Positions 48,453 to 60,382 of a stretch of DNA of 64,000 nt are shown here, one piece after another (within the stretch, counting starts at the first letter, position 1; each line of letters starts with the position of its first letter). Source of the stretch: Synechocystis sp. PCC 7509 (GTDB lineage Bacteria; Cyanobacteriota; Cyanobacteriia; Cyanobacteriales; Chroococcidiopsidaceae); contig NZ_ALVU02000001.1 in NCBI RefSeq assembly GCF_000332075.2, positions 3,484,324 through 3,548,323 of the forward strand, in the 5' to 3' direction. A model generated the notes under the pieces. It made no database searches and was not told the origin of the DNA. It was given only the letters and a program-made list of their open reading frames with translations. Both the position numbers and the translations under genes were made by a program.

Positions 48453-49223
48453 TCAAGGGTTGCGGACAAGACAAGAGCGATCGCGCAAGTAATTTTTGAT
48501 TTGAGAGACGCTAAGATGTCCGTAATGTAACAATGAAGCTAATAGCGCCGCCTCTGCCTTACCTTCGGTTAATGCCTCATAAATGTGTTCGCAGTTGCCC
48601 GCACCACCAGAAGCTATAACGGGAATTTGTACCGAAGATGCGACTTTTTTTGTTAGTTCTAAATCATACCCAGCTTGCGTACCATCCGCATCCATACTTG
48701 TAACCAATAGCTCCCCAGCACCGCGCTGTTCGAGTTCTTTTGCCCAAGTTAAAGCATCTAACCCTGTATTTTCTCGTCCGCCGCGCACGTACACATCCCA
48801 GCCGGGATTTGTGGGATCTTGCCTACGCCTAGCATCAATAGCAACAACGATACATTGATTGCCAAAGCGATCGCTGGCGCGGTTAATTAAGTCTGGTTGG
48901 CGCACGGCGGCGGAATTGATACTAACTTTATCTGCCCCTGCCCTTAACAAATTTTTAATATGTTCTAATGATTGAATACCACCACCAACAGTTAGGGGGA
49001 TAAAAACTTGCTCCGCAGTCCGGTACACAACATCAATAATTGTGTCTCGATCTTCATGGGTTGCTGTAATATCCAAAAATACCAATTCATCCGCCCCAGC
49101 CTCGTTATAAACCTTGGCAAGTTCCACCGGATCGCCAGCATCGATTAAATTAACAAAATTAACACCTTTAACTACTCGTCCGGCATTGACATCTAAGCAA
49201 GGTAAAATTCTTTTGGCAAGCAT
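48453..49223 (-). CDS. hisF: Imidazole glycerol phosphate synthase cyclase subunit HisF
   Basis: A 256-residue TIM-barrel enzyme. With HisH it forms imidazole glycerol phosphate and AICAR in histidine synthesis. Catalytic Asp11 is in [15 protein letters not shown] and Asp130 in VVAIDARR. Phosphate loops are GGGIQSLEH and SGGAGNCEH. It is not in a his operon here. Confidence 0.97.
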   Translation of the reverse strand: MLAKRILPCLDVNAGRVVKGVNFVNLIDAGDPVELAKVYNEAGADELVFLDITATHEDRDTIIDVVYRTAEQVFIPLTVGGGIQSLEHIKNLLRAGADKVSINSAAVRQPDLINRASDRFGNQCIVVAIDARRRQDPTNPGWDVYVRGGRENTGLDALTWAKELEQRGAGELLVTSMDADGTQAGYDLELTKKVASSVQIPVIASGGAGNCEHIYEALTEGKAEAALLASLLHYGHLSVSQIKNYLRDRSCLVRNP

Positions 49224-49304
49224 AATAATTTTAAAAGATTTTAATTATATTGAGAATTTTTTATTGCACTCTACCCACGCTAAAAAAGGCTAATAGCTGG
49301 CAAT

Positions 49305-50402
49305 ATGGCAATTATTTCTTCAAAACAAGACCCGAACCAACCAAATAAACAGCGCTCTGACACTGTAAAACGCGATCGCCCATTATCGCAACCATTACTA
49401 AAACCCGAAGTTACCGCCGAAGAAAAAGAGCCGCAAGAAGATAGTATTCGCCCTCACCGCTTTGCGGATTATATTGGGCAAAAAGAGCTAAAGGAAGTTC
49501 TCAACATTGCCATTAAAGCCGCTCTAGGGAGAAACGAAACCTTAGATCACTTATTACTATACGGCCCCCCAGGACTGGGAAAAACCACCATGTCGCTGAT
49601 TCTAGCTGCCGAAATGGGGGTAGATTGCAAAATTACCAGTGCGCCCGCCTTAGAGCGTCCACGAGACATTGTAGGGTTATTGAATAGTCTTAAACCTGGC
49701 GATGTTTTATTTATTGATGAAATTCATCGCTTGTCGCGAATGACAGAGGAAATACTTTATCCAGCTATGGAGGACTTTCGCCTAGATATTACTATCGGCA
49801 AAGGTTCGAGTGCCAAAACTCGCTCTTTACCATTGCCAAAATATACGCTTGTGGGGGCAACAACTAGGGTAGGGGCGCTATCTTCACCCTTACGCGATCG
49901 CTTTGGTTTAATTCAACGCCTGCGGTTCTACGCCCACGACGAACTAACTCTAATTGTTTTACGCACCGCCCAACTACTGCAAACTTCTATTACCAATGAT
50001 GGCGCAGAAGAAATTGCTAGGCGATCGCGCGGGACTCCTCGAATTGCCAATAGATTGCTAAAACGAGTGCGAGACTACGCCCAAGTCAAAAACGCTGGCA
50101 TAATCGATCAATCCATTGCATCGGTTGCTTTGGAGCTATTCCAGGTCGATCCTTGCGGTTTAGATTGGACGGATAGACAGATGTTGAGCGTGATGATCGA
50201 ACAGTTTAACGGTGGCCCAGTGGGTTTAGAAACAATGGCGGCGGCTACCGGAGAAGATACGCAGACAATAGAGGAAGTTTATGAGCCGTATTTAATGCAA
50301 ATTGGCTACTTAAACCGCACTCCGCGCGGACGGGTTGCTTCCGCCGCCGCCTACAAACACTTGGGTTTTACCCCTCCAAATCAACAGTTATCTTTACTAT
50401 GA
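49305..50402 (+). CDS. ruvB: Holliday junction helicase RuvB
   Basis: A 365-residue AAA+ motor of RuvABC branch migration. Walker [10 protein letters not shown] and Walker [10 protein letters not shown] are intact; the C-terminal winged helix ends [17 protein letters not shown]. The first 45 residues are a polar, basic extension common in cyanobacteria. Its TGA overlaps the start of the TPR gene. Confidence 0.97.
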   Translation: MAIISSKQDPNQPNKQRSDTVKRDRPLSQPLLKPEVTAEEKEPQEDSIRPHRFADYIGQKELKEVLNIAIKAALGRNETLDHLLLYGPPGLGKTTMSLILAAEMGVDCKITSAPALERPRDIVGLLNSLKPGDVLFIDEIHRLSRMTEEILYPAMEDFRLDITIGKGSSAKTRSLPLPKYTLVGATTRVGALSSPLRDRFGLIQRLRFYAHDELTLIVLRTAQLLQTSITNDGAEEIARRSRGTPRIANRLLKRVRDYAQVKNAGIIDQSIASVALELFQVDPCGLDWTDRQMLSVMIEQFNGGPVGLETMAAATGEDTQTIEEVYEPYLMQIGYLNRTPRGRVASAAAYKHLGFTPPNQQLSLL

Positions 50403-51199
50403 TGCGTTTAATTTCGATTATTTTACTTTGTGTACTTCTAGTATTTGGCTATAGCGATCGCGCGTTGGCGCAAAATAAACCCACACCCGAACAGTTGCAA
50501 CAACTAGACACTCTAGCGCAAAAAGCAATTAAAGCTACTAATACGGGAGATTTTGCCACCGCCGAAACCTATTGGACAGAAATTATCGAGCAATTTCCCG
50601 ATAATCCCGCCGCCGTCAGCAATCGGGGAAATGCGCGTATTAGTCAAAATAAATTAATTGAGGCTGTTTCCGATTTCAACAAAGCCATCGAGCTTGCACC
50701 TACTGCTACAGATCCCTATCTCAATCGCGGTACAGCTTTAGAAGGTTTGGGAAAGTGGGATGAAGCAATCGCCGACTACAACAAAATTTTGTCCCTCGAT
50801 CCCAAAGACGCAATGGCTTACAACAATCGGGGTAATGCCGAAGCAGGTTTAGGTAATTGGGAAAAAGCAATTTCTGACTACCGTACTGCTGCCGATTTAG
50901 CGCCCAACTTTGCCTTTGCTAGAGCTAATTATGCGATCGCTCTTTATCAAAACAGTCAAACTGATGAAGCTATCCGTAATATGAGAAATATTGTCCGCAA
51001 GTATCCTAATTTTGCTGATATGCGAGCAGCACTAACGGCAGCTTATTGGGAACAGGGAAAACGAGGAGAAGCCGAAAGTAACTGGGTTGCAGCAGTTGGA
51101 CTTGACAAGCGTTATAAGGATTTAGACTGGGTGGTTAAAGTCCGCCGTTGGCCGTCAAAAATGGTTGCAGCTTTAGAAAAGTTCCAAAAATTACAATAA
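50399..51199 (+). CDS. Exported TPR-repeat protein
   Basis: A 266-residue protein with a signal peptide cleaved near ALAQN (residue 25) and at least four TPR units, for example [19 protein letters not shown]. It is likely periplasmic or lumenal and binds partner proteins. It overlaps ruvB by four bases, so it is co-translated with it, and overlaps the convergent HAD gene by nine bases. The partner is unknown. Confidence 0.88.
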   Translation: MMRLISIILLCVLLVFGYSDRALAQNKPTPEQLQQLDTLAQKAIKATNTGDFATAETYWTEIIEQFPDNPAAVSNRGNARISQNKLIEAVSDFNKAIELAPTATDPYLNRGTALEGLGKWDEAIADYNKILSLDPKDAMAYNNRGNAEAGLGNWEKAISDYRTAADLAPNFAFARANYAIALYQNSQTDEAIRNMRNIVRKYPNFADMRAALTAAYWEQGKRGEAESNWVAAVGLDKRYKDLDWVVKVRRWPSKMVAALEKFQKLQ

Positions 51200-51964
51200 T
51201 ACTAATTGCTCAATTTCTGCGGGTGTAAGTTCTTGAACATTGCTAAAAACCTTAGTCGCTCCCGACTCAATTAGAGTTTTGGTATAGTCACTGCGGCGTT
51301 CCTCTGATACCTGGACATGAGGGGGAAGAATACCTACACCAATCCAAGCTCTTTGAGGAAAACGCGATCGCGCTTTTTCTACTGTATACATATCCCCTAC
51401 TGTATCCCCTACGTACACAACGGGCAGCATTTTATCAAGGTTTTGCTCTAACTGCTCCACGGCGGCAAAAAGTCCCGTAGGATCGGGCTTACCAGGGGCA
51501 TCTTCCATCGCAATTAGTAAAGGAGATTGCAAACCTAGACGTTTTGATAACACATAATTAGCAGAGGCGCGAGTTGCACCGCTAAAAAAGCCCCAAGGAA
51601 TACCAGCATTAGTTAGCCCGTTTAAATAACTTGGTTGCAATAATAAGGGTTCGTTGCAAATGTAACCATCCCAGTTATCAGGATCTTCGCCTCGGTAACG
51701 AGATTGAAAAAAAGCTACGATTTCCTGATAGTTAGTTTTAATTGATTGTCCTTGAGAGCGAAAATAACGGCAAATTAATTCTTGAGACGCTTCCCAATCG
51801 TTATTCCAAATCCCAACAGATTTTAGAGTGTCTATATCTAATTCACTGGGACGATAAGCTCCACCTGTAAAGCGTTCTACCGTGTCCGCCAACGCCCGAC
51901 GATAGGAATTACCGACATCGCGGACTACTCCATCAATATCAAAAATTGCGATCGCACTACTCAA
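51191..51964 (-). CDS. HAD-superfamily hydrolase, TIGR01548 type
   Basis: A 257-residue HAD phosphatase. Motif I is FDIDGVVRDVG, and motif IV is VVYVGDTVGDMYT; the long N-terminal cap (SYRRALADTVERFTGG) matches the TIGR01548 group found near histidine genes in other organisms. The substrate is unknown. Confidence 0.88.
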   Translation of the reverse strand: MSSAIAIFDIDGVVRDVGNSYRRALADTVERFTGGAYRPSELDIDTLKSVGIWNNDWEASQELICRYFRSQGQSIKTNYQEIVAFFQSRYRGEDPDNWDGYICNEPLLLQPSYLNGLTNAGIPWGFFSGATRASANYVLSKRLGLQSPLLIAMEDAPGKPDPTGLFAAVEQLEQNLDKMLPVVYVGDTVGDMYTVEKARSRFPQRAWIGVGILPPHVQVSEERRSDYTKTLIESGATKVFSNVQELTPAEIEQLVLL

Positions 51965-52062
51965 AATATTTATACCTAGTCAGGCAGATAAATCTGTATT
52001 GAGTTACAATAAGCGATCGCACGGTTTTAAGCAAGTTCAATACAAACAAGCGGAGGTAAGAT

Positions 52063-52362
52063 TTGACCAAGTTTATTTTAAAAGTGCTGTGGTTAGATGA
52101 AAACGTAGCTTTAGCAGTAGATCAAATAGTAGGAAAAGGAACTAGCCCGTTAACTCGTTACTTTTTTTGGCCCCGCAATGATGCGTGGGAAGAATTAAAA
52201 AGCGAAATGGAAGCTAAACACTGGATAGCCGAACAAGATCGAGTTTCCGTACTCAATCAAGCTACCGAAGTGATTAATTACTGGCAAGAAGAAGGTAGAA
52301 GGCGACCCATTGCTGAAGCCCAATTAAAATTTCCAGAAATTGCGTTTACAGGTAGCGCCTAA
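52063..52362 (+). CDS. 30S ribosomal protein PSRP-3 / Ycf65
   Basis: A 99-residue plastid-type ribosomal protein, a small 30S subunit component of cyanobacteria and chloroplasts. It begins at TTG ([20 protein letters not shown]), with GGAGG about 9 bases upstream; [19 protein letters not shown] is the family core. The TTG start is shared by several relatives, from memory. Confidence 0.93.
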   Translation: MTKFILKVLWLDENVALAVDQIVGKGTSPLTRYFFWPRNDAWEELKSEMEAKHWIAEQDRVSVLNQATEVINYWQEEGRRRPIAEAQLKFPEIAFTGSA

Positions 52363-52434
52363 GCTTAATAGCCAAAAGCAACCAAATTTTAACGGTGGCA
52401 TTCCTTGCTACTGCTAATAATTAGTTGAGTGGTG

Positions 52435-52491
52435 GGGCAGAAGTAGCGATCGCGCCATTGGTACACCCGATGCAAGTACCAATTTCTGCCC
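52435..52491. promoter_or_regulatory. Nested hairpin element upstream of helicase gene
   Basis: GGGCAGAA (52435-52442) pairs with TTCTGCCC (52484-52491) and, inside, ATTGGTAC (52457-52464) pairs with GTACCAAT (52476-52483). The two right arms touch, while the left arms are split by 14 bases that include a HIP1 site. It could be the psrp-3 terminator or a structured RNA in the helicase leader. Confidence 0.45.
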
Positions 52492-52497
52492 TAATGC

Positions 52498-52599
52498 TTA
52501 CTCACCTTTGATACTTTTGTCCAACGGCGACAAAATCAAACTGACCGCTTCCCAGGGAAGCAAGCGAGGATCGCCTTCTCCCCATAGAGAAATCACCAT
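52498..52599 (-). CDS. Possible 33-residue small ORF or gene fragment
   Basis: It reads MVISLWGEGDPRLLPWEAVS and continues SLILSPLDKSIKGE-like to TAA. The composition is protein-like, but there is no clear ribosome site, and the start ATG is only a few codons from a stop. I do not recognise it. It may be a remnant or chance. Confidence 0.25.
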   Translation of the reverse strand: MVISLWGEGDPRLLPWEAVSLILSPLDKSIKGE

Positions 52600-52785
52600 T
52601 GCCCTTGCTCAGGTAGTTTATGAAAATTACTGTTAAGATGAATTTCTGCTAGTGCATCCCGGTCTGTTGCTGGCGGATTGGACTTGCTTGTTCGAGCCAT
52701 CCAACTAAACACACAAATTTTTTGCTCTTAGACTGGTTCCAGACCTTTGATTTGGATAGGGGCATTACTAGGAGCAATTGCAGCT

Positions 52786-54084
52786 ATGACATTTTCTCAT
52801 CTCGGTCTTTCGCAAGAACTGCTTAAAGCGATTTCCGAGCAGGGCTACACTCAGCCAACGCCCATTCAAAAGCAAGCAATTCCAGCTATTCTACAAGGAA
52901 AAGACGTTTTCGCCAGCGCTCAAACGGGAACGGGTAAAACCGCAGGTTTTACCTTACCTTTACTGCAACTGCTCAATAACACTAGCGCCAATAAGGGCGA
53001 TCGCGCTCCTCGCGCCCTCATCCTCCTGCCTACTCGCGAACTAGCACAGCAAGTAGGTGATAGCGTCCGCACCTATGGCAAATACCTATCTCTGCGCTCG
53101 GCAGTAATCTATGGTGGGGTGGCAATTAGACCGCAAACTCAAACCCTGCGCCAAGGCGTTGATATTGTTGTCGCTACTCCCGGTCGTTTACTCGATCACT
53201 TAGAGCAAAAAAACCTGAATCTTTCCCAAATAGAGATACTCGTGCTGGACGAATGCGATCGAATGCTAGACATGGGTTTTATCCACGATATCCGCAAAAT
53301 TTTAGCAAAGTTGCCCTCCTCCTCTCGGCAAACATTAATGTTTTCCGCCACCTTCTCAACCACAATCCGGCAACTTGCCAATACTTTACTTTCTTCTCCT
53401 ACCTTAATTGAAGTTGCTGCCCGCAATACCGCCTCAGAGCAAGTAGAACAGGTAGTTCATCTTGTTGATCGCGATCGCAAACGAGAATTGCTGTCTTACA
53501 CGATTAGTTTTCACAACTGGAAACAAGTATTAGTCTTTACCCGCACAAAACACGGTGCTAGTCGTTTAGCCGAGCAACTTGCTAAAGACGGGCTACAAAC
53601 TGCCGCAATTCATGGCAATAAAAGTCAATCAGCCCGGATGAAAGCTTTAAACGATTTTAAGCAAGGCAAGGTAAGGGTATTAGTTGCTACAGATGTGGCT
53701 TCTAGGGGATTGGATATCGAGCGGCTACCTTATGTTGTCAATTATGAATTGCCCAACGTCCCCGAAGACTACGTACATCGTATTGGTCGTACAGGTCGCG
53801 CTGGTAAGGAAGGGCGAGCCGTTTCCTTAGTCTGTAAAGAGGAATATGAATATTTAGAGAGCATCGAAAAGTTGCTCAATCAGACCCTTGTCAAAGAAGT
53901 AGTTTCCGGGTACGAGCCTAGCTCTCTACCAGTAAATTCTGACATTAAGCGATCGCCGCCCAAACGCTCTCAGCAACGACGCAGCAACTGGGCAAAGTCC
54001 GCGACACCAGCCAAGACTCCCCCGCAACAAGCCAAAAAGTCGCGTCCAAAAACGACTCCACACCGCCTCAGCACCCTTGGTTAG
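52786..54084 (+). CDS. DEAD-box RNA helicase, RhlE/CrhR-like
   Basis: A 432-residue helicase starting [16 protein letters not shown]; the upstream ATG at 52747 would add 13 non-conserved residues, and AGGAG precedes the chosen start. Motifs: Q motif [18 protein letters not shown], Ia [15 protein letters not shown] (DEAD varied to DECD), [18 protein letters not shown]. The C-terminal tail is basic and Pro/Ser rich. It probably unwinds RNA in cold or redox stress. Confidence 0.93.
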   Translation: MTFSHLGLSQELLKAISEQGYTQPTPIQKQAIPAILQGKDVFASAQTGTGKTAGFTLPLLQLLNNTSANKGDRAPRALILLPTRELAQQVGDSVRTYGKYLSLRSAVIYGGVAIRPQTQTLRQGVDIVVATPGRLLDHLEQKNLNLSQIEILVLDECDRMLDMGFIHDIRKILAKLPSSSRQTLMFSATFSTTIRQLANTLLSSPTLIEVAARNTASEQVEQVVHLVDRDRKRELLSYTISFHNWKQVLVFTRTKHGASRLAEQLAKDGLQTAAIHGNKSQSARMKALNDFKQGKVRVLVATDVASRGLDIERLPYVVNYELPNVPEDYVHRIGRTGRAGKEGRAVSLVCKEEYEYLESIEKLLNQTLVKEVVSGYEPSSLPVNSDIKRSPPKRSQQRRSNWAKSATPAKTPPQQAKKSRPKTTPHRLSTLG

Positions 54085-54491
54085 ATTAGTTGAGGGTTGA
54101 TAATTTGTTGTACCTCTGCTCAAAACAGAGGTAGGAAGTATATTTATAAAAGAAATATACTTCCTGTTTATTTGAATAATCAGCGCCGCAAGGTGGCTGA
54201 AACCCTGGTCTATCAAAAGTATGAAATACAGGAAACTTATTTTAATTAAAAATATACTCATTATGCTTGCTCAATCAGTACCTTGACTATGTGCCAATAA
54301 AAGCAACAGCATTTTTATTTATTAAAGATTTAGCAGTTTTATCGGGGATCGGTTAGTCTCGATATGTAAGTGCGTAATAAAAGCAACCCCCTACAAAGTT
54401 TCTTTACAAATTTATTCAACTAAATTAGGAGTAAATCTAAAGAAAATATAAAAAAGGGTTTACAATTAAGTGTGGTGTTTGGAGGAAAACA
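54085..54491. other. 407-base region after the helicase gene
   Basis: Two adjacent hairpins near the left end are the only clear elements. The rest is AT-rich and should hold the promoter of the DUF1815 gene. No small gene or RNA was recognised. Confidence 0.5.
54112..54165 (+). terminator. Two tandem hairpins after the helicase gene
   Basis: ACCTCTG (54112-54118) pairs with CAGAGGT (54126-54132), and AGGAAGTATAT (54133-54143) pairs with ATATACTTCCT (54155-54165), with loops of 7 and 11 bases. They lie 28 bases past the helicase stop. The second is followed by a T-rich stretch, so it is the likelier terminator. Confidence 0.65.
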
Positions 54492-54836
54492 GTGTTTCTA
54501 AGACTAGCACAGCAACACCGGCAATTTGTTCAGGATCTGGTAATGAACCTACAAGCTTTAGCTATTGTACTAGAGCGTCGCGGCTACCCAGCATCTTGTT
54601 ATACCTGTGGCGGTCAAATGAGCAGTGCCTCATTTATGGTAAGTTTGAATAAAGATCATCTGATCCGGTTTTTGGTATCCGACTATGGAATCACCTGGAC
54701 AGAAATGCGAGACGATCGCGAACTGATGAAATTGGAAGGGGCAGAAGCCATTAGTCAACTTCAAGAATTGGCAGACTTGGTCAAATACTCGATTGCTCCT
54801 TGCGAGGCTCCAACTCTAGTTACCAAAACAATTTAA
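54492..54836 (+). CDS. DUF1815 family protein
   Basis: A 114-residue cyanobacterial protein. The sequence FVQDLVMNLQALAIVLERRG and the CYTCGGQM pair match DUF1815, function unknown. It uses a GTG start with GGAGG 7 bases upstream (54481-54485). The single CxxC could bind metal or be redox active. A bidirectional terminator separates it from the convergent recA. Confidence 0.88.
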   Translation: MFLRLAQQHRQFVQDLVMNLQALAIVLERRGYPASCYTCGGQMSSASFMVSLNKDHLIRFLVSDYGITWTEMRDDRELMKLEGAEAISQLQELADLVKYSIAPCEAPTLVTKTI

Positions 54837-54876
54837 TCAGTACAGACAAATATAACGATAAGAATTAGTTTCACAT

Positions 54877-54907
54877 AAAATAGCGCCCCAACTAGGAGCG
54901 CTATTTT
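54877..54907. terminator. Bidirectional terminator between DUF1815 and recA
   Basis: AAAATAGCGC (54877-54886) pairs with GCGCTATTTT (54898-54907) with an 11-base loop. The plus strand continues with TT, and the minus strand has T at its far end, so it can serve both convergent genes. Confidence 0.8.
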
Positions 54908-54923
54908 TTGGTTCTAATGGTAT

Positions 54924-56006
54924 CTACTCGTTATCTAGCTCATCGACTTCATCAACAGGATCATCTTCATTAACTACCGCTACAGAGTTGGCAGAAACAA
55001 CCGCTCCCATTTCTAGTTTTTGGCGTACCTGTTGCTGGACAATTTCGGCAATTTCTGGTTTTTCTTCTAGGTACTTGATGGCATTATCTCGACCTTGAGA
55101 AATATTTTCGCCGTTGTAGCTGTACCAAGCTCCTTTACGCACAATAACTCCAGTTTCTTCAGCCAAATCTACGATGCAACCTAAAGTAGAAATACCTTTG
55201 CCAAAAATAATGTCAAACTCAGCAATGCGAAAGGGCGGAGCAACTTTATTTTTGGCGACTTTAACTTTGACGCGGTTGCCAAACTCGTCTGTACCTTTTT
55301 TCAAAGTTTGAATCCGACGAATATCTAGGCGCACCGAAGCGTAAAATTTTAGCGCATTACCGCCCGTTGTTGTTTCGGGGCTACCATAGGTAACGCCAAT
55401 TTTTAGCCGTAACTGGTTTAAAAAGATAACTGTGCAGCCAGATTTACCAATATTGCCAGTAATTTTCCGTAAAGCTTGACTCATCAACCGAGCTTGCAAG
55501 CCAACATGGACATCGCCCATCTCGCCTTCAATTTCTGCTCGTGGTACTAGCGCCGCTACAGAGTCAATGACGACAATATCAACCGCCGCACTTCGCACTA
55601 GCTGGTCAACAATTTCTAATGCTGATTCTCCGGTGTCTGGTTGGGAAACTAGCAAGTTTGCAATGTCTACACCCAAAGCTGCGGCGTAGGTAGGATCGAG
55701 AGCGTGTTCGGCATCAACAAAAGCGGCAACACCGCCATTTCTTTGCACTTCCGCCAAGGCATGAAGGGCTAAAGTTGTTTTACCAGAACTTTCTGGACCA
55801 TAAATTTCAATTACCCGCCCTTTGGGTAAACCGCCGCCTAGAGCCAAATCTAGGGTAAGCGCACCGCTAGAAATTGTTTCTACTTTCATGCGGGTGGCAT
55901 CGCCAAGGCGCATGATTGCACCTTTACCAAAGCTGCGCTCGATTTGGGTAAGAACTAAGTTTAGGGCTTTTTGCTTTCCAGAGGTGTCTGTTGTTTCGAT
56001 TGCCAT
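54924..56006 (-). CDS. recA: Recombinase RecA
   Basis: A 360-residue RecA. Walker [10 protein letters not shown] and the DNA-binding loop region [16 protein letters not shown]-like segment are intact; the C-terminus is acidic ([15 protein letters not shown] type). It drives homologous recombination and repair. No SOS-type LexA box was recognised in the 180 bases upstream. Confidence 0.97.
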   Translation of the reverse strand: MAIETTDTSGKQKALNLVLTQIERSFGKGAIMRLGDATRMKVETISSGALTLDLALGGGLPKGRVIEIYGPESSGKTTLALHALAEVQRNGGVAAFVDAEHALDPTYAAALGVDIANLLVSQPDTGESALEIVDQLVRSAAVDIVVIDSVAALVPRAEIEGEMGDVHVGLQARLMSQALRKITGNIGKSGCTVIFLNQLRLKIGVTYGSPETTTGGNALKFYASVRLDIRRIQTLKKGTDEFGNRVKVKVAKNKVAPPFRIAEFDIIFGKGISTLGCIVDLAEETGVIVRKGAWYSYNGENISQGRDNAIKYLEEKPEIAEIVQQQVRQKLEMGAVVSANSVAVVNEDDPVDEVDELDNE

Positions 56007-56192
56007 TCGCGCCTCAAAGTAGGGAGGTATATAAAAATTGTAAGTTTGTTCAGCAGTAGTGCAGATATACTATTTTACCGAATTTTTTGCCTCTGAGCCG
56101 AGTCAGCAAGCTAGGATTAAGTGAAGTAATGTAAAGCTGTTTGGGTCTACGGCGGATGTTGTTACGTTCGTTGCATTATGAAGACTAACAAG

Positions 56193-58844
56193 CTAATTTT
56201 TTTGGGGATGTTTTATTTCTTGGCATTGCTCAATCAACGTTGCGATTAAGCCCGTCCAACCTGTTTGATGACTTGCGCCTAATCCTGCACCGTTGTCGCT
56301 GTGGAAATACTCGTGGAAAAGCATTAAGTCGCGCCAGTGGGGATCGGTTTGAAACTTTGTTACTCCACCATTAAAAGGACGTTGATTTGTATCATTAGTC
56401 AGAAAAATCTGCCTTAGCCTTCGTGATAGTTCCGTTGCTACTTCTTTTAAGTTCATTTTTTGCCCCGAACCTGTGGGACACTCAACCAAAAAATCATCAC
56501 CTAAGTAGTTATAAAAGTTTTGCAGCGACTCAACGATCAGATAATTGATGGGAAACCAGATTGGCCCGCGCCAGTTGGAATTACCACCAAATAAAGCTGT
56601 TTTTGATTCTGCTGGCTCATAATCTACCCGGTATTCGGTGTCATCAATATTAAGGATATAAGGATGAGACTTGTGGTATTTAGAAACTGAGCGAATTCCA
56701 TAGGGACTTAAAAACTCCTGTTCATCGAGCATTTTGTGCAAAATACGGCGGAGTTTGTCGGGATAGGCGATCGCAAGTTGTCTTCTTGCACCCACACCGG
56801 GGGTTTCCATACAAGCAACATTTCTTTTCAAGTCAGGACGATTATTGATAAACCAATCCATTCTGCGTTTGAAGTTGGGAAGCTGTTTTAAGGTTTCCGG
56901 TTCCAATGATGCGATCGCAAATAAGGGAATTAAACCTACTAAGCTGCGTACTTTCATTGTGACTTGGCGATCGTCTTGAAATTGCAGCGCATCGTAATAG
57001 AAACCATCTGTTTCATCCCATAGGGACACTTTGTGATTGCCCATACCATCCATTGCTTCGGCAATTCTAAGAAAATGCTCAAAAAATTTACTAGCAATAT
57101 CTTCATAAGCTGAGTTTTCTATTGCTAATTCCAAGGCAATTGTCAGCATATTTAAGGCATACATTGCCATCCAACTCGTACCATCAGCTTGTTGAATATA
57201 GCCGCCTACGGGTAACTTGGCACTGCGATCGAATACTCCAATATTATCCATTCCCAGAAAGCCACCTTGAAAGATGTTTTTGCCTTCTATATCTTTTCGA
57301 TTCACCCACCAAGTAAAGTTTAATAGTAGCTTTTGAAATACTCTTTCTAAAAAATGCCGATCCGCTCGTCCATATATTTGTTTTTCTATCTGATAAGTGC
57401 GCCAAGTTGCCCACGCATGAACGGGGGGATTTACATCGCCAAAAGTCCATTCATAAGCTGGCAGTTGCCCATTTGGGTGCATATACCATTCTCTTGTTAA
57501 GCGGCTAAGTTGACGTTTGGCAAAATCGGGATCGATAACTGCTAGAGGGATGACATGAAACGCCAAATCCCAGGCTGCATACCAGGGATATTCCCATTTA
57601 TCGGGCATGGAAATAATATCATTATTAAATATATGTACCCATTCGCTATTTCTAACGTTGTAACGTTCTTTTGGGGGCGGTACAGTATCGGGATCGCCTT
57701 TCAACCAATCTTCCACAACGTAATAATAAAATTGCTTGCTCCACAACATTCCGGCGTAAGCTTGACGTTGAATATTGCGCTCGTCTGAGGATAATTTACT
57801 AGCAGAAACTCGTTGATAAAATTCGTCGGCTTCAGCTTTACGAGTTTGAAATATATTTGTAAATTCTTCAGCTTTTAATTGGGGCGAATCACTAAGACGT
57901 AACCAGATAGTTTCTGTTTCGCCTGGTTTAACTATTAAAGTATAATGAGCGGACACTTTAGTACCAGTTAAATCAGGATTTACGGTAGGTTTATTGTGAA
58001 TTAAATAATTATTAATTCCATCTTTTACAAAAGGCGAAGTGTTTGGTGTATTAAAGATTTTTTGATTATTGGTTTCATTTTCTGTAAATAATAAGTTAGT
58101 TTTACCGTGACAATATAACCAGCGTTCCCCTAAAGTTGGATGAGCAGCTTCAATAATACTAAAATCATTGTTAGATTCAACAACTTTCATAATTGGCTTG
58201 GGATTTTTGCTATTCCAAGTCCAATAGTTTCTAAACCAAAGCGTAGGTAATAGATGTATGGGCTTTTCTTCAGTTCCTCGGTTGGTAATACTAATTTGCA
58301 TTAATATATCTTCGGGGGAATTTTTGGCATATTCGACCAATACATCAAAATAGCGATCGCCGTCAAATATACCAGTATCGATTAATTCAAATTCTGGATT
58401 AGTGCGATCGCGCTGTTTGTTTGTTTCCACTAATTTTTGATAGGGAAAAGCAGCCTGCGGGTATTTATACAAACACTTCATATAAGAATGAGTGGGAGTG
58501 TTGTCTAAATAAAAATAATATTCCTTGACATCTTCGCCATGATTGCCTTCATTACCTGACAAGCCAAAGAATCTTTCTTTAATAATTGGATCTTCACCAT
58601 TCCATAAAGCGATCGCCAAACACAATCTTTGGTGATTGTCAGAAATACCCGCAATCCCATCTTCTCCCCAACGGTAAGCGCGAGATCGGGCTTGCTCGTG
58701 AGGAAAATAATCCCAAGCCGCCCCATCAGGACTATAATCTTCTCTGACCGTACCCCATTGGCGATCGGCTAGGTAAGATCCCCAGCGTTTCCAGTAGCCC
58801 GTGCGATCGCGATCGGCTTGTAATCTTGCTTCTTCGGGATTCAT
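56193..58844 (-). CDS. Large glucosidase-like protein (MGH1/GH63-type)
   Basis: An 883-residue soluble protein with an (alpha/alpha)6-barrel hydrolase fold in the last 500 residues: [31 protein letters not shown] and [16 protein letters not shown] are typical of MGH1-like glycosidases (mannosyl-oligosaccharide glucosidase relatives). Glu/Asp residues in YEWTFGD and near the C-terminus may be catalytic. No signal peptide is visible, so it may act on cytoplasmic sugars such as compatible solutes. The substrate is unproven. Confidence 0.82.
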   Translation of the reverse strand: MNPEEARLQADRDRTGYWKRWGSYLADRQWGTVREDYSPDGAAWDYFPHEQARSRAYRWGEDGIAGISDNHQRLCLAIALWNGEDPIIKERFFGLSGNEGNHGEDVKEYYFYLDNTPTHSYMKCLYKYPQAAFPYQKLVETNKQRDRTNPEFELIDTGIFDGDRYFDVLVEYAKNSPEDILMQISITNRGTEEKPIHLLPTLWFRNYWTWNSKNPKPIMKVVESNNDFSIIEAAHPTLGERWLYCHGKTNLLFTENETNNQKIFNTPNTSPFVKDGINNYLIHNKPTVNPDLTGTKVSAHYTLIVKPGETETIWLRLSDSPQLKAEEFTNIFQTRKAEADEFYQRVSASKLSSDERNIQRQAYAGMLWSKQFYYYVVEDWLKGDPDTVPPPKERYNVRNSEWVHIFNNDIISMPDKWEYPWYAAWDLAFHVIPLAVIDPDFAKRQLSRLTREWYMHPNGQLPAYEWTFGDVNPPVHAWATWRTYQIEKQIYGRADRHFLERVFQKLLLNFTWWVNRKDIEGKNIFQGGFLGMDNIGVFDRSAKLPVGGYIQQADGTSWMAMYALNMLTIALELAIENSAYEDIASKFFEHFLRIAEAMDGMGNHKVSLWDETDGFYYDALQFQDDRQVTMKVRSLVGLIPLFAIASLEPETLKQLPNFKRRMDWFINNRPDLKRNVACMETPGVGARRQLAIAYPDKLRRILHKMLDEQEFLSPYGIRSVSKYHKSHPYILNIDDTEYRVDYEPAESKTALFGGNSNWRGPIWFPINYLIVESLQNFYNYLGDDFLVECPTGSGQKMNLKEVATELSRRLRQIFLTNDTNQRPFNGGVTKFQTDPHWRDLMLFHEYFHSDNGAGLGASHQTGWTGLIATLIEQCQEIKHPQKN

Positions 58845-59027
58845 GATTTACTGCTTTGTATTGCTCTATTACAACTTAGATTTTTGACTATTGCCTGCCG
58901 CTTGATGGAAAGGAATTTATTTTTTTAGTGATTTTTGATAGCTAAACAATTAGCTACCAATTTTGTGAATTTTGCCCTGATTTTCCTAACCAATATTTTA
59001 AAGAAAGGGAGAGGGCAAAAGGCTTAG

Positions 59028-60233
59028 TTAAAGTTTGACAAAGTTCGCCGGATTTTGGTCGCGCCGATGCTTAGTTTCAATAGGAGTACCTTGTTCTTTA
59101 CCTGCTAAGGCGGCAGTTATTTCTAAAGATTCTCTAAGCCGTCTAGCTGCATAGATTGACATATCTCGCGGGACATTAATGCGATCGCGCAAGTATCGCA
59201 AAGCCTTATCCGATCCCGGCGGCGGCGGACAAGCTTGGTGAGTCATCAGATGAGTCAGAGTACATCGCAAAGCCGTATCTATCAATGCGTCATCAGAGGG
59301 ATTGACGCGAATAATATTGGCGCGATGCTTCATTACCCGATAAAGCGCCTCTAGGCGCGAGGTAGTAGGTTCTTCGGGGTAAGTTGCATCGGGTAAACCA
59401 TCCCAAGGGCCACAATCAACTCTTTGCTGGTTAATCAGGTTTTGCGGTTCGCCATTAGCAAAGCATCCTCCCATTTGGGGCGGCAAGTCATGGGCATGAG
59501 TATGAAAATCGCTTTGAGTACCTCGGTAAGTTGGTCTAGTTTCCATGGCTGTAAACCAGTCAGATAAACGGGGATGTTCTTCGCGTAGGGAGTAACCTTT
59601 GTAGTAATACAAACTAGCATTCATACGTTCGATATAGGGAGTAAAAATTACATCCACTGTCCCAAACTCCTCTAGAAAATAAGGACTTGGCGTAGCCGCG
59701 ATCGCTGTTTCGACTTTTGCCACCATATTTATAAATCGCTCGCGGTTTTCTTGGTCTTTTCGAGCCGAAGAGGGATAGCATAACCAACTACACCATTCTC
59801 TAAACAACCGTCGCTCCAGTTGCCTTAGTGGTAGGACTTTGGGATGCAACATACTTAGTCCCAAGGGTTCGTAAACTTGCTCCAAGGCAATTAAAATATC
59901 ATCGCTTTCAGTAATAATGCGACCATCTAGCTCAATGGCGGGTAGCATTCCTGAAGGTACTTTGCGCTTGTACCAGCTTTCTTTTTCCCCGTAGCAGAAC
60001 ATAGTTACTTTTTCGATGCGATAGGGAATTTGTTTTTCCTCTAGCCACAGCCAAATTTTCTGACAATAAGGACACCAGGCGTGATTGTCTCTGTATAGTG
60101 TCACCCGCACTTGGGACTCGCTACCACCAAACAGACGCAACTGAGCTTGAGCATTGGTTGCACCATTGACGGTATCGATTTCAAAATTAGTGAGGGCTTC
60201 TAGTTCTGTCCAGCTTAAAGCAGCAATAGTCAT
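59028..60233 (-). CDS. Glutathione S-transferase family protein
   Basis: A 401-residue protein. A thioredoxin-like N-terminal domain carries [19 protein letters not shown] and [12 protein letters not shown], then the helical GST C-terminal domain, then an extra ~120-residue C-terminal part ([13 protein letters not shown]). CPYC suggests an omega-like, thiol-active enzyme. The first 42 residues form an extension before the thioredoxin fold. Function unknown. Confidence 0.85.
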   Translation of the reverse strand: MTIAALSWTELEALTNFEIDTVNGATNAQAQLRLFGGSESQVRVTLYRDNHAWCPYCQKIWLWLEEKQIPYRIEKVTMFCYGEKESWYKRKVPSGMLPAIELDGRIITESDDILIALEQVYEPLGLSMLHPKVLPLRQLERRLFREWCSWLCYPSSARKDQENRERFINMVAKVETAIAATPSPYFLEEFGTVDVIFTPYIERMNASLYYYKGYSLREEHPRLSDWFTAMETRPTYRGTQSDFHTHAHDLPPQMGGCFANGEPQNLINQQRVDCGPWDGLPDATYPEEPTTSRLEALYRVMKHRANIIRVNPSDDALIDTALRCTLTHLMTHQACPPPPGSDKALRYLRDRINVPRDMSIYAARRLRESLEITAALAGKEQGTPIETKHRRDQNPANFVKL

Positions 60234-60382
60234 AGGGCAGGGGTTGTAAATGCTCTCAAAACTATTATTTTATCTTGACTCATTGCTAGTTTAAAGACAC
60301 TACCCCAGCTATTGTAAGTTAGACTTCGCCCTAACCTATTCTCTAATTACTACTATGGGGCAAATCCGCCCCAAGTCTAGCT

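Larger units (their letters stand above)
52363..52785. other. 423-base region before the DEAD-box helicase gene
   Basis: It holds a nested hairpin (52435-52491), a possible 33-codon minus-strand frame (52498-52599), and the helicase 5' region. AGGAG lies about 11 bases before the helicase ATG at 52786. Cyanobacterial crhR-like helicase genes have long, regulated leaders; that this is one is inferred. Confidence 0.5.

Noticed and set aside
56007-56192. LexA (SOS) box upstream of recA
   Set aside because: No convincing cyanobacterial LexA-type palindrome was found in this spacer.
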